Shown here: positions 23,173 through 33,212 of the stretch, one piece after another | Position numbering within the stretch: the first letter of the stretch is position 1 | Layout: each line of letters starts with the position of its first letter | Source: Rikenellaceae bacterium | Lineage (GTDB): Bacteria > Bacteroidota > Bacteroidia > Bacteroidales > UBA932 | Direction: 5' to 3' | Assembly: GCA_022771245.1 (NCBI GenBank) | Contig: JALFCH010000100.1 | Span: 1-35,417 of the forward strand | Length of the DNA stretch: 35,417 nucleotides | Notes under the pieces: generated by a model | What the model was told of the DNA's origin: nothing | What the model saw: the letters and a program-made list of their open reading frames with translations, nothing else | Databases searched by the model: none | Translations under genes and position numbers: made by a program

Positions 23173-25439
23173 AACGGGGGAATATCATAACTGCACTTCT
23201 CACGGTGCTTGCGGCTTTGCTGCTTGTTTCCTGCGACGGAGCGGCAGAGAAGAAGGAAATTGCCGTACTCTGCCCTTTCAGCCGACACACCCAGATATGG
23301 GACAGTTTCATTAAGTCGGCAAAAGAGGAATATGCCGACACCTCCCGCTACAATCTGCATTTTTTCTATGTCTCGGACTATATCGGAAAATATTGGGAGA
23401 AAAAGGAATACGAACACGATGTAAGGAATATGCTCCGTCGTGCACTCAACAACGTAAAGATCGAGGTGGGGACACCTGACCTTATAATAGTGTATGGTGA
23501 CGATGTTGCTGGCGCGGTGGCGCAGGTGGACGACCCTCTGCTGAAAGACACGCCAATACTCTGTGCAGGCCAGGTGCATCCGACCTGGAAAAACAGGCTG
23601 CCAGCAATGTCCAATGTGGTGGTGATGGAGGCAGAGCCGGCAGTAAAAGAGAATCTGGATTTCATCAAAGATTTAGGCTTTCCCAACTATGTAGTCACCG
23701 TTATGGACAGCACCTATATAGACGACCATATCCGCGAACACATATTGGCAGATATAGGAAACGACCCCGAGCATTACAGGCCCAACCTCCATCTGGAACA
23801 GGAAGACCGCATACACCTGAAGCAGTTCAGGGATTCTAGAATAACCCTCTTTCCAGTGAGCACAATGTGGCCGGAAAAGAATGACCGGCATCCCGGAGTT
23901 CCGGGTTCCTTTAAGCTGGAATGGATCTTCGTCACCCAGCAGCAGGAAACTTCATTCCTTCACATCAAAAGCGACGAATACGCCAACACTGCGATGTCCT
24001 ACAACATAGGGCCGTATTTCACTATGGTTCCGGACCATTTCGACCTGCCTCTGATAAATGCCCTGAACTCCTGTATGGGAGGTTATTTCACTCCCTTCCC
24101 TTCAATGTGGGAACAGCTTCACCCCATTATTGACAAACTTCTGAACGGCACTGCGCCGAAGCAGATTCCCTGGGGCAAACTGAAGAAAGACTATTGGCTG
24201 GACTGGAGGCTTGTGAAAAGCCTGCACCCGTATGCCGACGAATTTCCCAAAGGTGTAAAGTTTGTAAATCTACCCCTCCTGGAAAGGTCCAGGGATATAA
24301 ACATTCTACTTGATGTCCTGATTGCTCTGCTTGCTGCAGGTTTCGTGGCTTTGGCGGTCATTACTCCGAGCTTTATGGCCATAAGACAGAAGAAACAGCG
24401 TAAACAACTGTTCGAAAAGGCGATGGAGGCGGAACAGTCGAATATTCAGGTGGAGTATATCCTGTCCGAACTCAATTCCTATACCTGGCGTATGTTTAAA
24501 GACAGGATTGTCCGTTTTTCTCCTTCATTCTACAAAGATTTCGGATTACCCGAGGAGGATATATCCATTGACAAAATTCTGGAATACGTTCTCGAGCCTA
24601 AAAGAGACACCTTCAGACAGATGATGCTAAGTGACTTTTTCGAGGGGGAAAAAGATATTGAGTTACTGCTGCGTATGCCTTCGGACGGACAGGTAAGGGC
24701 CGTCTCCGTTCACATCATAAGCGTAGCCGGAACAGAGGACAAGGGCGGAGTGAAAGCCGGATTCTTCTATTTCAACGATGAGGCCTACAAACGTAACGAA
24801 GAATTGAAGCAGGCTTACCGCAGGAGCGAAGAAGTGGCTGAAAAAGAGAGTTTCCTTGCATCTATGAACGATGAATTCCGCAAACCTGTCAATGAAATCG
24901 TATTCTATTCCAGCCTGCTTGCAGACCATTTCAACGACCTTTCGGATGAAAGAAAGACAGATTGCGAGGACAAGGTAAAGAGAGCCAACGACAGCCTTCT
25001 GACACTTCTCGATTCCGTGATGGGAGACACGCTCCAGACAAGGGATTTCGAAAAAATCATCATTTCGAATGTGCGTGTGGGAGAAATAATGGAGGAAATA
25101 TATATCAACAGTTCCGTTCATTCAGGCGGAGAGTCCAGGATTGTCTTCTGTCCCGGTCCGGGAACGTGCGAAATCGAATCTAACCGTCCTGTTATTTACC
25201 AAGTTATGAACTCGCTCATATCGGATGCGCTGAAGAAGTGCAATGGCAGAATCACAATCGGATGGACAGAAAATTCAGCTGGGGAGACAATCATCTTCAT
25301 AGACAATGCAAATACGGATACGAATCAATACGCAAAGATGATTGCATCCGTGGGCGGAAGAATAGATATGAACTATTTTCCTGGTATGCCTGCGAGGGTA
25401 GAAATCCGTTTTACCCCCCTCAGAAACAAAAATATCTGA
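23169..25439 (+). CDS. Pseudo-histidine kinase paralogue with substrate-binding-protein-like sensor
   Basis: A 756-residue paralogue of the preceding kinase. It has a lipobox-like leader (LLLVSC, Cys22), a periplasmic domain with shared landmarks (PDLIIVYGDD, PYFTMV, GGYFT), TM about 377-400, and a PAS-like region. At the H-box it reads SMNDEFRKPVN: Asp568 replaces the phosphoacceptor His. The ATP-binding domain is eroded: the N-box has SLISDALKK without the conserved Asn, G1 is replaced by FIDNANTDTNQ, and the G2/lid segment is missing, shortening the C-terminus. The frame is intact over 2.27 kb, so it is probably a functional pseudokinase rather than a pseudogene. It may heterodimerise with its upstream partner; inference. 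Confidence 0.82.
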   Translation: MKRGNIITALLTVLAALLLVSCDGAAEKKEIAVLCPFSRHTQIWDSFIKSAKEEYADTSRYNLHFFYVSDYIGKYWEKKEYEHDVRNMLRRALNNVKIEVGTPDLIIVYGDDVAGAVAQVDDPLLKDTPILCAGQVHPTWKNRLPAMSNVVVMEAEPAVKENLDFIKDLGFPNYVVTVMDSTYIDDHIREHILADIGNDPEHYRPNLHLEQEDRIHLKQFRDSRITLFPVSTMWPEKNDRHPGVPGSFKLEWIFVTQQQETSFLHIKSDEYANTAMSYNIGPYFTMVPDHFDLPLINALNSCMGGYFTPFPSMWEQLHPIIDKLLNGTAPKQIPWGKLKKDYWLDWRLVKSLHPYADEFPKGVKFVNLPLLERSRDINILLDVLIALLAAGFVALAVITPSFMAIRQKKQRKQLFEKAMEAEQSNIQVEYILSELNSYTWRMFKDRIVRFSPSFYKDFGLPEEDISIDKILEYVLEPKRDTFRQMMLSDFFEGEKDIELLLRMPSDGQVRAVSVHIISVAGTEDKGGVKAGFFYFNDEAYKRNEELKQAYRRSEEVAEKESFLASMNDEFRKPVNEIVFYSSLLADHFNDLSDERKTDCEDKVKRANDSLLTLLDSVMGDTLQTRDFEKIIISNVRVGEIMEEIYINSSVHSGGESRIVFCPGPGTCEIESNRPVIYQVMNSLISDALKKCNGRITIGWTENSAGETIIFIDNANTDTNQYAKMIASVGGRIDMNYFPGMPARVEIRFTPLRNKNI

Positions 25440-25480
25440 TAGAAACTATTGAATTAAATTTTTAAAACAAAAATGATCCT

Positions 25481-28323
25481 GTGAAAAAATTTGTTTTGAT
25501 TATGGCAATGCTGTGTCCGATTATATCGGTGGCCCAGAATTCCGTTACGGATACATTGAGCATTAAAGAAACCGTGTTTGTGGGATTCACAAATCAGAAA
25601 TCTGTAAACCTGACTGGGGCAGTCATTCAGGTAGATATGAACGAGGTTCTTGGTGACCGTCCGATCACCAGCATCGGGGCGGCCCTTCAGGGAGCCGTTC
25701 CTGGACTGAGCATTTCCGGAAAATCCACACCGGGACAGTTCAAGAGCGTCAATATCAGGGGACAGCTGAGCATCAACGGCGGTTCTCCCCTTGTGCTCAT
25801 AGACAATGTTGAGACAGACCTGAATATGCTGAATCCTGAAGATATCGAAAGCATATCGGTCCTGAAAGATGCCGCTTCGGCAGCCATCTATGGTGCAAGG
25901 GCGGCAGGAGGTGTAATACTCATCACCACGAAACGTCCCAAGGGCAAGGAAAAGTTCAAACTGGACTACAGTTTCAAACTCGGTTTCAACCAGTGTCTGT
26001 CATCCCCGAAGCAGGCAAGCCTGAGCCAGTACATCGATGCCTACGAAGAAGCCGGCTTCAGCAGCCAGTATTGGGCCGGTGGAGGATAGGTCAGCCGATG
26101 GAAGGAACTGCTTGGTCTGTACAGTAAAGGTGGTCTTGCAGGAGTTTACGACAACGGAATCTTCAAGGATGAAGACGGAGCAGTCTATTTCCTCAAAGAG
26201 AGGGATGTTTTGGGAAGCGCACTTGAGATTGGTGTGCTGAACAGCCATAACATTGCTGTTTCAGGAGGCACTGACCGTGTCAGATACAGGCTCTCCGGAA
26301 ACTACAGCTACGAAAACGGTCCGATGGTTAGCACGAAAGATTCCTACAAACGCTACTCTCTCAACTCCTTCATTTCTGCAGATATCACCGGATGGTTCAC
26401 CCAGGAAGCCTCCCTGATTTACACCCACGAGGACCGTAGCGACATCCAGACTACCTTCCGAGACCCTTATTCCACCAAACTGATCAACTGGTATCCCGAA
26501 GGCTATATGCCGGGGGAAATCATCGGAAGAGAAGAAGATGTACTCATAGACTCTCCACTCAATGCCTGTTTGTACTCTCCTGCCGCCACTTCCTGGACCA
26601 GCACCCCGAGAATATCTCTCAAGTCCATACTGAAGCCGCTTAAAGGGTGGTCTATCATTGCGGAATACACCTACCAGCAAAAGAATTTTGCCTACAAGGA
26701 GTACAGCGGACAGCAGGAGATTGCGGATGCCCAGTTGTCAACACGCATAATTCCTGCTGCAGAACAGGACAAATACACCCACAATACCCGCAACAATGCG
26801 TACAATGCCCTCAACATCTACAGCAATTACAATCTGAGTATCAACGGACATAACTTGAATGTTACCCTCGGTTACAATCAGGAGAGCAACAAAGACAACT
26901 GGATTCTCAATTCAGTGCTCAACCAAGCAGTAATCACGGTGCCGTCCCTACAGGGAGGCAGGGGTATCAGAACCAGCGAGGAAACACTGACGGAATACAG
27001 CACTATGGGCTTTTTCGGGCGCATAGCATATAACTGGAAAGGTCGTTACCTGATTGAGATGAACGCCAGATACGACGGTTCAAGCAAATTCCCGAAGGTA
27101 AACCGCTTCGGTTTCTTCCCTTCAGTTTCCGGGGCGTGGAGAATCAGCGAAGAGCCGTTTATGGAATCGGTGAGAAACTATATCAACAACCTCAAGATAC
27201 GTGCATCCTACGGCTCCATAGGCAATCAGAACATATCGGCCTACGGATTCATCGCCGGGATGGAAGTTGACCAGAGCAGTGTGTGGCTCGAAAAAGGCAA
27301 GCCGGTGACAAGCATAGGCACTCCCGGACTTGTGCGGGCGAACTACACTTGGGAAACGGTCAAGACCTTTGACATAGGACTGGACTTGAAGGCGCTCAAT
27401 AACAGGCTGTCCTTTGTTTTCGACTGGTACAGACGCAGCACAGTGGGTATGTTGAGCAACGGAGTGGAACTTCCGAGCACGGTAGGCACTACCGCTCCTC
27501 TTCAGAATGTGGCTGATATGCGGACTGACGGATGGGAATTGTCCATAAGATGGCAGGACGTAATCGGGGATTTCAGTTACCACGCAGGATTCAATATCTA
27601 CGACCACAGGTCCACAATCACAAAGTTCAACAATTATGGGTACTGAAGGAAGGTATACCTTCTCTTGACGGCTACACCCCGAAACCCGGAGATCTCAAAT
27701 TCAAGGACCTGGATAACAACGGCACCATCAATGCGGGAGCAAACTCGCTCAATGAACCCGGAGACCGCAAAATCATAGGCAACAGTACCCCGCGCTTTGA
27801 GTACGGAGCCGATTTCGGAATTGCCTGGAAGGGCATTGAATTCAGTTTAATACTCCAGGGGGTTGGAAAACGGGATTGCATATTGCCGATTCAGGCAGTC
27901 TTTCCTTTCGGGGCCAACACTAAAGACGACTATCCGTTTTCTGCAGTATATAGCAACCAGACAGACTATTGGAGGGCCAAGAGTTACGACCCGTCAAGCC
28001 CGGACTATATGGTAGCTGCCAACCCGGACGCAAAACTTCCGCGAATTTACGGACAGCTGGAAAACTGCGACTCGAATATGCGCACCAGCGACAGATACCT
28101 CAGCAGCGGAGCATATCTCAGGTTCAAGAATATGACAATGTCCTACTCCTTCCCGAAATCACTGCTTGAGCGCACCAAAGTCATAAACGGGTTGAGAGTC
28201 TATTTGAGCATTGAAAACCTGGGCACAATAACCTCCCTGCCATCGGGATATGACCCGGAGGCCCTCAAATGGCAATATCCTTTCTACCGCACCTATTCTT
28301 TCGGAGTGAACCTGACCTTCTAA
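25481..28323 (+). pseudogene. Disrupted SusC-like TonB-dependent outer membrane transporter
   Basis: The region encodes a SusC-family protein in three pieces. Piece one (25481-26086, GTG start) has a signal peptide, a TonB-box/plug region (NLTGAVIQV, GAALQGAVPGLSI, SVLKDAASAAIYGARAAGGVILITTKR), and ends at an in-frame TAG (26087-26089). The same frame resumes and continues to 27646 with barrel motifs (SVSGAWRISEE, IRASYGSIGNQNI, RADYTW-like). At about 27633-27650 the frame shifts and roughly 40 codons expected between ITKFNN and LKEGIPSLDGY are missing. The last piece (DLKFKDLDNNGTI to FGVNLTF) ends at 28323. Two independent lesions argue for a pseudogene unless the assembly is wrong. The N-terminal carboxypeptidase-regulatory-like domain of many SusC proteins is also absent. 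Confidence 0.85.
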
Positions 28324-28334
28324 TCGACACAGCA

Positions 28335-30398
28335 ATGAAAAAATTACATCTGACATATTACATCACAGCCCTTCTCCTGACAGTTTCCTGTTCGGATTAT
28401 CTTGAGAAATACCCTTCGGGCACGGTAGTGGAAAGCAATGCCTTCACAAGCAACGACAATTTCAAGGCCTATATGTTCAAGTGTTACTCACTGTTCACTG
28501 ACAGCCGCATAGCCACCAATTTCAGCGGCAACCAATACTGGCACAACGGACAGTATTACAGCGAACTCAACAGCGGGATAATGACCGACAGGGACCTTGC
28601 AGAAAACCGTTATGCAATGCAGAGCGTTCCGGTGAAGACCAGCAGCTCCAACTGGGACTTCAAACCCATCCGCATTGTCAATATAATGCTCAGCCATCTT
28701 GACGACGGTTATCTCTCCGAAGCGGAAATCCGACACTGGAGGTCGGTGGGATATTTCTTCCACTCCTGGTGGTATATGGAACTGGTATCAAAATATGGGG
28801 ACATACCTTATATAACAACAGTACTGAACGATGAAAGCAGTGAGGCCTACGGCCCGAGGACCCCTCGCAAGGAAGTGGCAGACAGCATCATAGCCCGTCT
28901 GGAGTATGCTGCTGAAAACATAGGTGACTGCTCGAAACTCGGCTATGTTTCAGTAAATGCCGATTCCTGTCGCGCAGCCTTGAGCCGTTTCCTTCTGAGG
29001 GAGGCCACCTTTGCCAAATACCACGGTCTGAACGAGCCTTATGAGGAGTATCTGCGCAAATGCGTAAATGTATCTGAGGAACTTATGGCCTCCTACCCTA
29101 CGCTGTACAAGGGTAATGGCAACGACAAATATCCTGCAGCCGGCTGGGACAATGAAGAGACCACGGAAAGCCTGAAAGGAGTGCCGGGAATAATCCTGTA
29201 CAAGGAATATGTGGACGGAGTCTTGATGCACCGTTTCAGCGATTATGTGCACGTGGCGGCTCACACCACTGATGCTCCTCAGGCCACCATAGACCTCTAT
29301 CTGATGAAGAACGGAAGGCCTATCGCCAACTCTGAATCAGGTTACAAGGGAGGTGAAGGCAAGGATTTGTGGGACGTGTTTGAAGACAGGGATCCGCGTC
29401 TCCCCATCTGCTTCCAGCCTCCTGTTCAGGCAAAAATTTCCACGTTCAATGCTCCGGACTATGTCACGACCTTCCCGCAGTGGACCTTCTGGAAAAGTGG
29501 AGAGGGGCTGAACAACAAGAGCAATTTCATAGTCACGAAAGAGGACTCTGTCAAATTCCGCAAATACATTGATTATTTCGGTCCAAATGTAAAATGCTAT
29601 GACGGAGGTGGCGAGCAGTCTCTGGGGAGCAAAAGAGTTCCGGGGCATAACCACACCAACTCTATGCAGCATTCCGCCCCTAACATCACGAAATACAGCC
29701 AGACGGACAACTATATGCGCTGTCTGACAGGATATTACTTCTGGAAACACTACACCTCCTGGGAGAAGGGGCTGAACAAGATTTACCAAACCAGCGACAA
29801 GCCGATTTTCACTATAGCCGAGGTGATGCTCAACTATGCTGAAGCCAAATGCGAACTCGGTGAATTCGACCAGGCTGCGGCTGAAAAAAGTATCAATCTC
29901 ATCAGGGAAAGAAGCGGAGTATCCCCTATGGATGTTTCCCTGATAGGGGACGACTGGGATCCGGACAGGGACAAGGGCAATGCTCCGTGGACTGCGGGAT
30001 ATGATGAGAAGACCAACTACGAGGTGGCTCCCCTGCTTTGGGAAATCCGCCGCGAAAGGATAATTGAGCTTATGGGCAGGGGCTTTTCCTTCTACGATGT
30101 ATGCCGCTGGCACAAAGCACCTTACTTTGTCAACCGCCAGCCTTGCGGAGCCTGGATCAAGTCCACCGGCAACCCTTACGGTACGGGAGCCTACACTGGA
30201 CAGTTCGTGGACTATAATGAAATCAAACTAAATGGACAGGCTAGTCCGAATAAGTCAGGCAGTGGCTGGATTTACACCTACCCGAGTCCTCTTGCAGCCG
30301 GGAAAGGGTGGCTGGACAAATATTACCTTGAACAGGTGCCACTAGACCAGATTGGACTGAATCCGTCACTTACACAGAACACGGGTTATGAGGAATAA
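28335..30398 (+). CDS. SusD/RagB-like nutrient-binding outer membrane lipoprotein
   Basis: A 687-residue SusD-family lipoprotein with a signal peptide and Cys19 (LLTVSCSDYLEKYPSG), TPR-like helical segments and the conserved C-terminal region FTIAEVMLNYAEAKCELG...INLIRERSGV...WEIRRERIIELMGRGFSFYDVCRWHKA. In known SusCD pairs the lipoprotein forms the lid of the SusC channel. Its own coding sequence is intact, although the SusC partner directly upstream is disrupted. The start at 28335, 12 bp after the susC stop, gives the lipoprotein leader; the open frame continues to 28269. It overlaps the fucosidase gene by 11 bp. Confidence 0.92.
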   Translation: MKKLHLTYYITALLLTVSCSDYLEKYPSGTVVESNAFTSNDNFKAYMFKCYSLFTDSRIATNFSGNQYWHNGQYYSELNSGIMTDRDLAENRYAMQSVPVKTSSSNWDFKPIRIVNIMLSHLDDGYLSEAEIRHWRSVGYFFHSWWYMELVSKYGDIPYITTVLNDESSEAYGPRTPRKEVADSIIARLEYAAENIGDCSKLGYVSVNADSCRAALSRFLLREATFAKYHGLNEPYEEYLRKCVNVSEELMASYPTLYKGNGNDKYPAAGWDNEETTESLKGVPGIILYKEYVDGVLMHRFSDYVHVAAHTTDAPQATIDLYLMKNGRPIANSESGYKGGEGKDLWDVFEDRDPRLPICFQPPVQAKISTFNAPDYVTTFPQWTFWKSGEGLNNKSNFIVTKEDSVKFRKYIDYFGPNVKCYDGGGEQSLGSKRVPGHNHTNSMQHSAPNITKYSQTDNYMRCLTGYYFWKHYTSWEKGLNKIYQTSDKPIFTIAEVMLNYAEAKCELGEFDQAAAEKSINLIRERSGVSPMDVSLIGDDWDPDRDKGNAPWTAGYDEKTNYEVAPLLWEIRRERIIELMGRGFSFYDVCRWHKAPYFVNRQPCGAWIKSTGNPYGTGAYTGQFVDYNEIKLNGQASPNKSGSGWIYTYPSPLAAGKGWLDKYYLEQVPLDQIGLNPSLTQNTGYEE

Positions 30399-31884
30399 AT
30401 ACTTCATTCTTGCCCTGACTGTATTACTTTCCTGCTCGTCAACACCGGAGCGGTATTACAATCACGTGGCTTTGGAAGAAACAGATACTTTGGAAGATAT
30501 AATATGGAAGGCCGCCCACGTGGTACCTTCTGACAGGCAGTTCGAATGGCAGAGACTGGAACTTACAGCATTTGCACATTTCGGCCTCAACACTTTTTCG
30601 GGTATGCAATGGGGAAGCGGAAAGGAAGACCCGGCTCTGTTCAATCCCACGGATTTTGATGCAAGGCAATGGGTGGACGTACTCAAGAAGGCCGGCTTCA
30701 AGAGTCTGCTGCTTACCTGCAAGCATCACGACGGTTTCTGCCTCTGGCCTTCTGCCTACACCGACTACAGTGTGATTCAGTCGCCCTGGAAAGACGGACA
30801 AGGGGATGTCGTACGGGAAGTAGCTGACGCCTGTCACGAGGCCGGGCTGAAGTTCGGCATTTATCTCTCGCCTTGGGACAGGCACGAGCAGAGCTACGGC
30901 ACAGCGGAATACAACGACTATTTTGTGTCCCAGCTCACTGAACTTCTGACTGGATATGGAACAGTGGATGAAGTGTGGTTTGACGGAGCCTGCGGGGAAG
31001 GTCCCAACGGAAAGAGACAGGAGTACGATTTCGACAGATGGTACAGAGTCGTACGTGCCCTGCAGCCTCAAGCGGTAATTGCAGTTATGGGGCCTGACGT
31101 GCGCTGGGTGGGCAACGAAAGAGGCAGGGCAAGGGAAACGGAATGGAGCGTGGTGCCCAACAACAATCTCGACCCTTCACTTATTGCTGCCGAATCCCAG
31201 CACGAACTCATTATGCCTCCCACGCGTATGACCAGAGAACCGGATCTGGGCAGCCGGGAGATCATCCGGAATGCCAAGACTCTTGTTTGGTACCCGGCTG
31301 AGAGTGATGTTTCCATACGTCCGGGATGGTTCTACAATGACAATGACGCCGGTCAGACTAAGACTCCGGAACAATTGATGGATATATATTTCAAGTCTGT
31401 CGGGCGCAATTCCAATCTTATGCTGAACATTCCTCCAAACAAGGAGGGCCGCTTCGGGGATGAGGAAGTGGAAAGTCTTCTTGGTTTTGCCCGCCTGCGG
31501 GAGAAAATATTTGAAACTAATCTGATTGACTTCTCAGAGGTTACTATCGATTGCCTGTCCCCTGCCCGGGCGAGGATGGTCTGTGATGGTAATTATGACA
31601 CCGGAGTCTGTCTGGACAAAGGGCAGGTCATAGCCTGGAAATGGCAGGAAGCGGTGACTTTCAGCATTTTTCTTGCGCAGGAAGATATACGAAAAGGACA
31701 GAGAGTGGAGTCATTTTCACTTGAATACAAGACAGAAGAAGGGACCTGGGCCACAGCAGCAGAAGGCAGCACTATCGGCTACAAGAGGCTATTGCATTTC
31801 GAACCGGTCACCACAAATGAAGCACGAATGGTAATCCACTCCTCCCGTCTGGAGCCTTTCATTGCGGAAACCGGTTTATACTGA
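30388..31884 (+). CDS. GH29 alpha-L-fucosidase, lipoprotein
   Basis: A 498-residue glycoside hydrolase family 29 protein with a lipobox leader (LTVLLSCSS, Cys16), FAHFGLNTFSGMQWG near the N-terminus, LLTCKHHDGFCLWPS, and YGTVDEVWFDGACG containing the likely nucleophile Asp199. A shorter C-terminal beta domain follows. The family removes alpha-L-fucose from glycans by retaining hydrolysis, here probably in the periplasm or at the cell surface. It is the last gene of the SusCD group, with its ATG inside the susD 3' end. It identifies the linked locus as one for fucosylated glycans such as mucin or plant xyloglucan; the exact linkage is unknown. Confidence 0.92.
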   Translation: MRNKYFILALTVLLSCSSTPERYYNHVALEETDTLEDIIWKAAHVVPSDRQFEWQRLELTAFAHFGLNTFSGMQWGSGKEDPALFNPTDFDARQWVDVLKKAGFKSLLLTCKHHDGFCLWPSAYTDYSVIQSPWKDGQGDVVREVADACHEAGLKFGIYLSPWDRHEQSYGTAEYNDYFVSQLTELLTGYGTVDEVWFDGACGEGPNGKRQEYDFDRWYRVVRALQPQAVIAVMGPDVRWVGNERGRARETEWSVVPNNNLDPSLIAAESQHELIMPPTRMTREPDLGSREIIRNAKTLVWYPAESDVSIRPGWFYNDNDAGQTKTPEQLMDIYFKSVGRNSNLMLNIPPNKEGRFGDEEVESLLGFARLREKIFETNLIDFSEVTIDCLSPARARMVCDGNYDTGVCLDKGQVIAWKWQEAVTFSIFLAQEDIRKGQRVESFSLEYKTEEGTWATAAEGSTIGYKRLLHFEPVTTNEARMVIHSSRLEPFIAETGLY

Positions 31885-31920
31885 CAAATTTATCGATAGA
31901 TTTTATACAACGAAGAAAAA

Positions 31921-32373
31921 ATGAGACTTGTAATACAAAGAGTAAAGGAAGCGTCTGTCACCATTGATGGCAAGACTGTATCCGCCATCGGGCAGGGGTT
32001 GTTTATCCTTATCGGGGTAGAGAATGGCGACACTGAGGCTGATATGGAATGGTTGGCGGCAAAAGCTGCCGGACTTCGCATTTTCAATGACGAAGATGGC
32101 GTGATGAACCGCAATGTGGTTGATGTTGACGGACAGTTACTTGCCGTATCCCAGTTCACCCTCACTGCTTCCACCAAGAAAGGGAACCGGCCGTCCTATA
32201 TGCGGGCTGCAGGTCACGAGTTGGCGGTGCCCTTATATGAAAAATTCTGCGCCCGTCTCTCGGAGCTGACATCCAGACCGGTCCAGAAAGGAGTTTTCGG
32301 TGCAGATATGCAATGCGCTCTTGTCAATGACGGACCGGTCACAATAATAATCGATTCGCGAACAAAGGAATAG
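31921..32373 (+). CDS. dtd: D-aminoacyl-tRNA deacylase
   Basis: A 150-residue Dtd of normal length with the two signature active-site motifs: SQFTL (in [13 protein letters not shown]) and the C-terminal NDGPVT. The enzyme hydrolyses D-amino acids wrongly attached to tRNA, including D-Tyr-tRNA, and also Gly-tRNAAla. It lies 36 bp downstream of the fucosidase and upstream of tRNA-Gln on the other strand. An ordinary housekeeping gene, apparently intact. Confidence 0.95.
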   Translation: MRLVIQRVKEASVTIDGKTVSAIGQGLFILIGVENGDTEADMEWLAAKAAGLRIFNDEDGVMNRNVVDVDGQLLAVSQFTLTASTKKGNRPSYMRAAGHELAVPLYEKFCARLSELTSRPVQKGVFGADMQCALVNDGPVTIIIDSRTKE

Positions 32374-32403
32374 ACTTGCGGATTACTAACGAGGGAGATT
32401 ACT

Positions 32404-32427
32404 AAGTAATAGGAAAATAATAAGTTG
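32404..32427. repeat. 24-nt direct repeat, copy 1, touching the 3' end of tRNA-Gln
   Basis: A 24-nt segment containing GAAAATAATAAGTTG is found again at 35262-35285 with one mismatch. This copy lies downstream of dtd, and its last three bases are the 3' discriminator and acceptor end of tRNA-Gln on the minus strand. Confidence 0.6.
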
Positions 32428-32495
32428 AGATAAGAGGATTCGAACCTCTACAGACAGAACCAAAATCTGTAGTGCTACCATTACACCATATCTCA
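32425..32495 (-). tRNA. tRNA-Gln (anticodon TTG)
   Basis: A 71-nt cloverleaf can be folded on the minus strand: acceptor arms TGAGATA/TATCTCA, D-arm GTGTAATGGTAGCAC, anticodon arm ACAGA-TTTTGGT-TCTGT with TTG in the loop (Gln), T-arm AGAGG-TTCGAAT-CCTCT. All four stems pair. The CCA end is not encoded. It has a Bacteroidota promoter upstream. Confidence 0.95.
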
Positions 32496-32505
32496 ATTCC
32501 GGATG

Positions 32506-32535
32506 CAAATTTACAAAATATTTCGTAATTGCAAA
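32506..32535 (-). promoter_or_regulatory. Promoter of tRNA-Gln
   Basis: On the minus strand TTTG (32532-32535), an 18-bp spacer and TAAATTTG (32506-32513) match the Bacteroidota -33/-7 pattern and end 10 bp before the mature tRNA 5' end. Confidence 0.65.
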
Positions 32536-32577
32536 AGCAATATATCTACTTGAAGCGTATATTGGTCACGTAAGACA

Positions 32578-33165
32578 TCAGTCGTTCAGGTGTATGAGCG
32601 AGTTTACGGGAGCAATCTTCTCAAGACGGGCTCTTCCGTTCAAGTCGTCAATTTCCACAAGGAAAACGAACTGTTTCACTACAACCTTGTGCGGAATGCC
32701 GTCTTTCAAGACAGTCTTGCCGTTCAGGGAAAGTGCCAGTGCCTCCGCAGTGCCTCCCGTGGCCAATATGTCATCGAGAATGGCTATTTCGAAAACGTCA
32801 CCTGTCAAATCACCGGCCGCGATGTCGCTGTCACGGTAGAAAATCTTGTCCGGACCGTATTCCTTCATAATTTCCACTCCGGTAAGGTCACCTTCGGCAA
32901 AAGGAAGCTTGCCTGATTTGCGCACTGGAATGATGTTGGTCACACAACCGTCGGTCAGCAGAAGCGGGGCACCGAACAGAAAGCCTCGGGCTTCCGGAAG
33001 GGCAATGCCCGAAGACTTGACCACATTATCCAACTCCTTGATTACCTGCGAGAATACTTCCTTTGAAGACATCAGGGGCATAATGTCTATGAAATTGATT
33101 CCTTCTTTCGGGAAATCCTTGTAGAACTTAAGTTTTTCAACCAGATTGATGCCTGAATTGCTCAT
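32578..33165 (-). CDS. apt: Adenine phosphoribosyltransferase
   Basis: A phosphoribosyltransferase of about 195 residues. It has the APRT-like N-terminus KLKFYKDFPKEGINFIDIMPLM, ARGFLFGAPLL, PVRKSGKLP and the PRPP-binding loop IAILDDILATGGTAEA. The enzyme makes AMP from adenine and PRPP (purine salvage). The C-terminus is somewhat longer than the E. coli protein. I start at the ATG at 33165 (MSNSGINLVEKLKFY), since the 20 upstream residues of the open frame lack homology; a promoter sits at 33213-33220. Confidence 0.9.
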   Translation of the reverse strand: MSNSGINLVEKLKFYKDFPKEGINFIDIMPLMSSKEVFSQVIKELDNVVKSSGIALPEARGFLFGAPLLLTDGCVTNIIPVRKSGKLPFAEGDLTGVEIMKEYGPDKIFYRDSDIAAGDLTGDVFEIAILDDILATGGTAEALALSLNGKTVLKDGIPHKVVVKQFVFLVEIDDLNGRARLEKIAPVNSLIHLND

Positions 33166-33212
33166 AGCCACAAAAAATTGATTAATGATTCTCGAAAATT
33201 CAAAACAAGGCG

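Noticed and set aside
26087..26089. TAG recoded as an amino acid (amber suppression) in susC
   Set aside because: Other genes in the window, such as dtd and the sugar transferase, end in TAG as an ordinary stop. A second lesion in the same gene makes decay or assembly error simpler.
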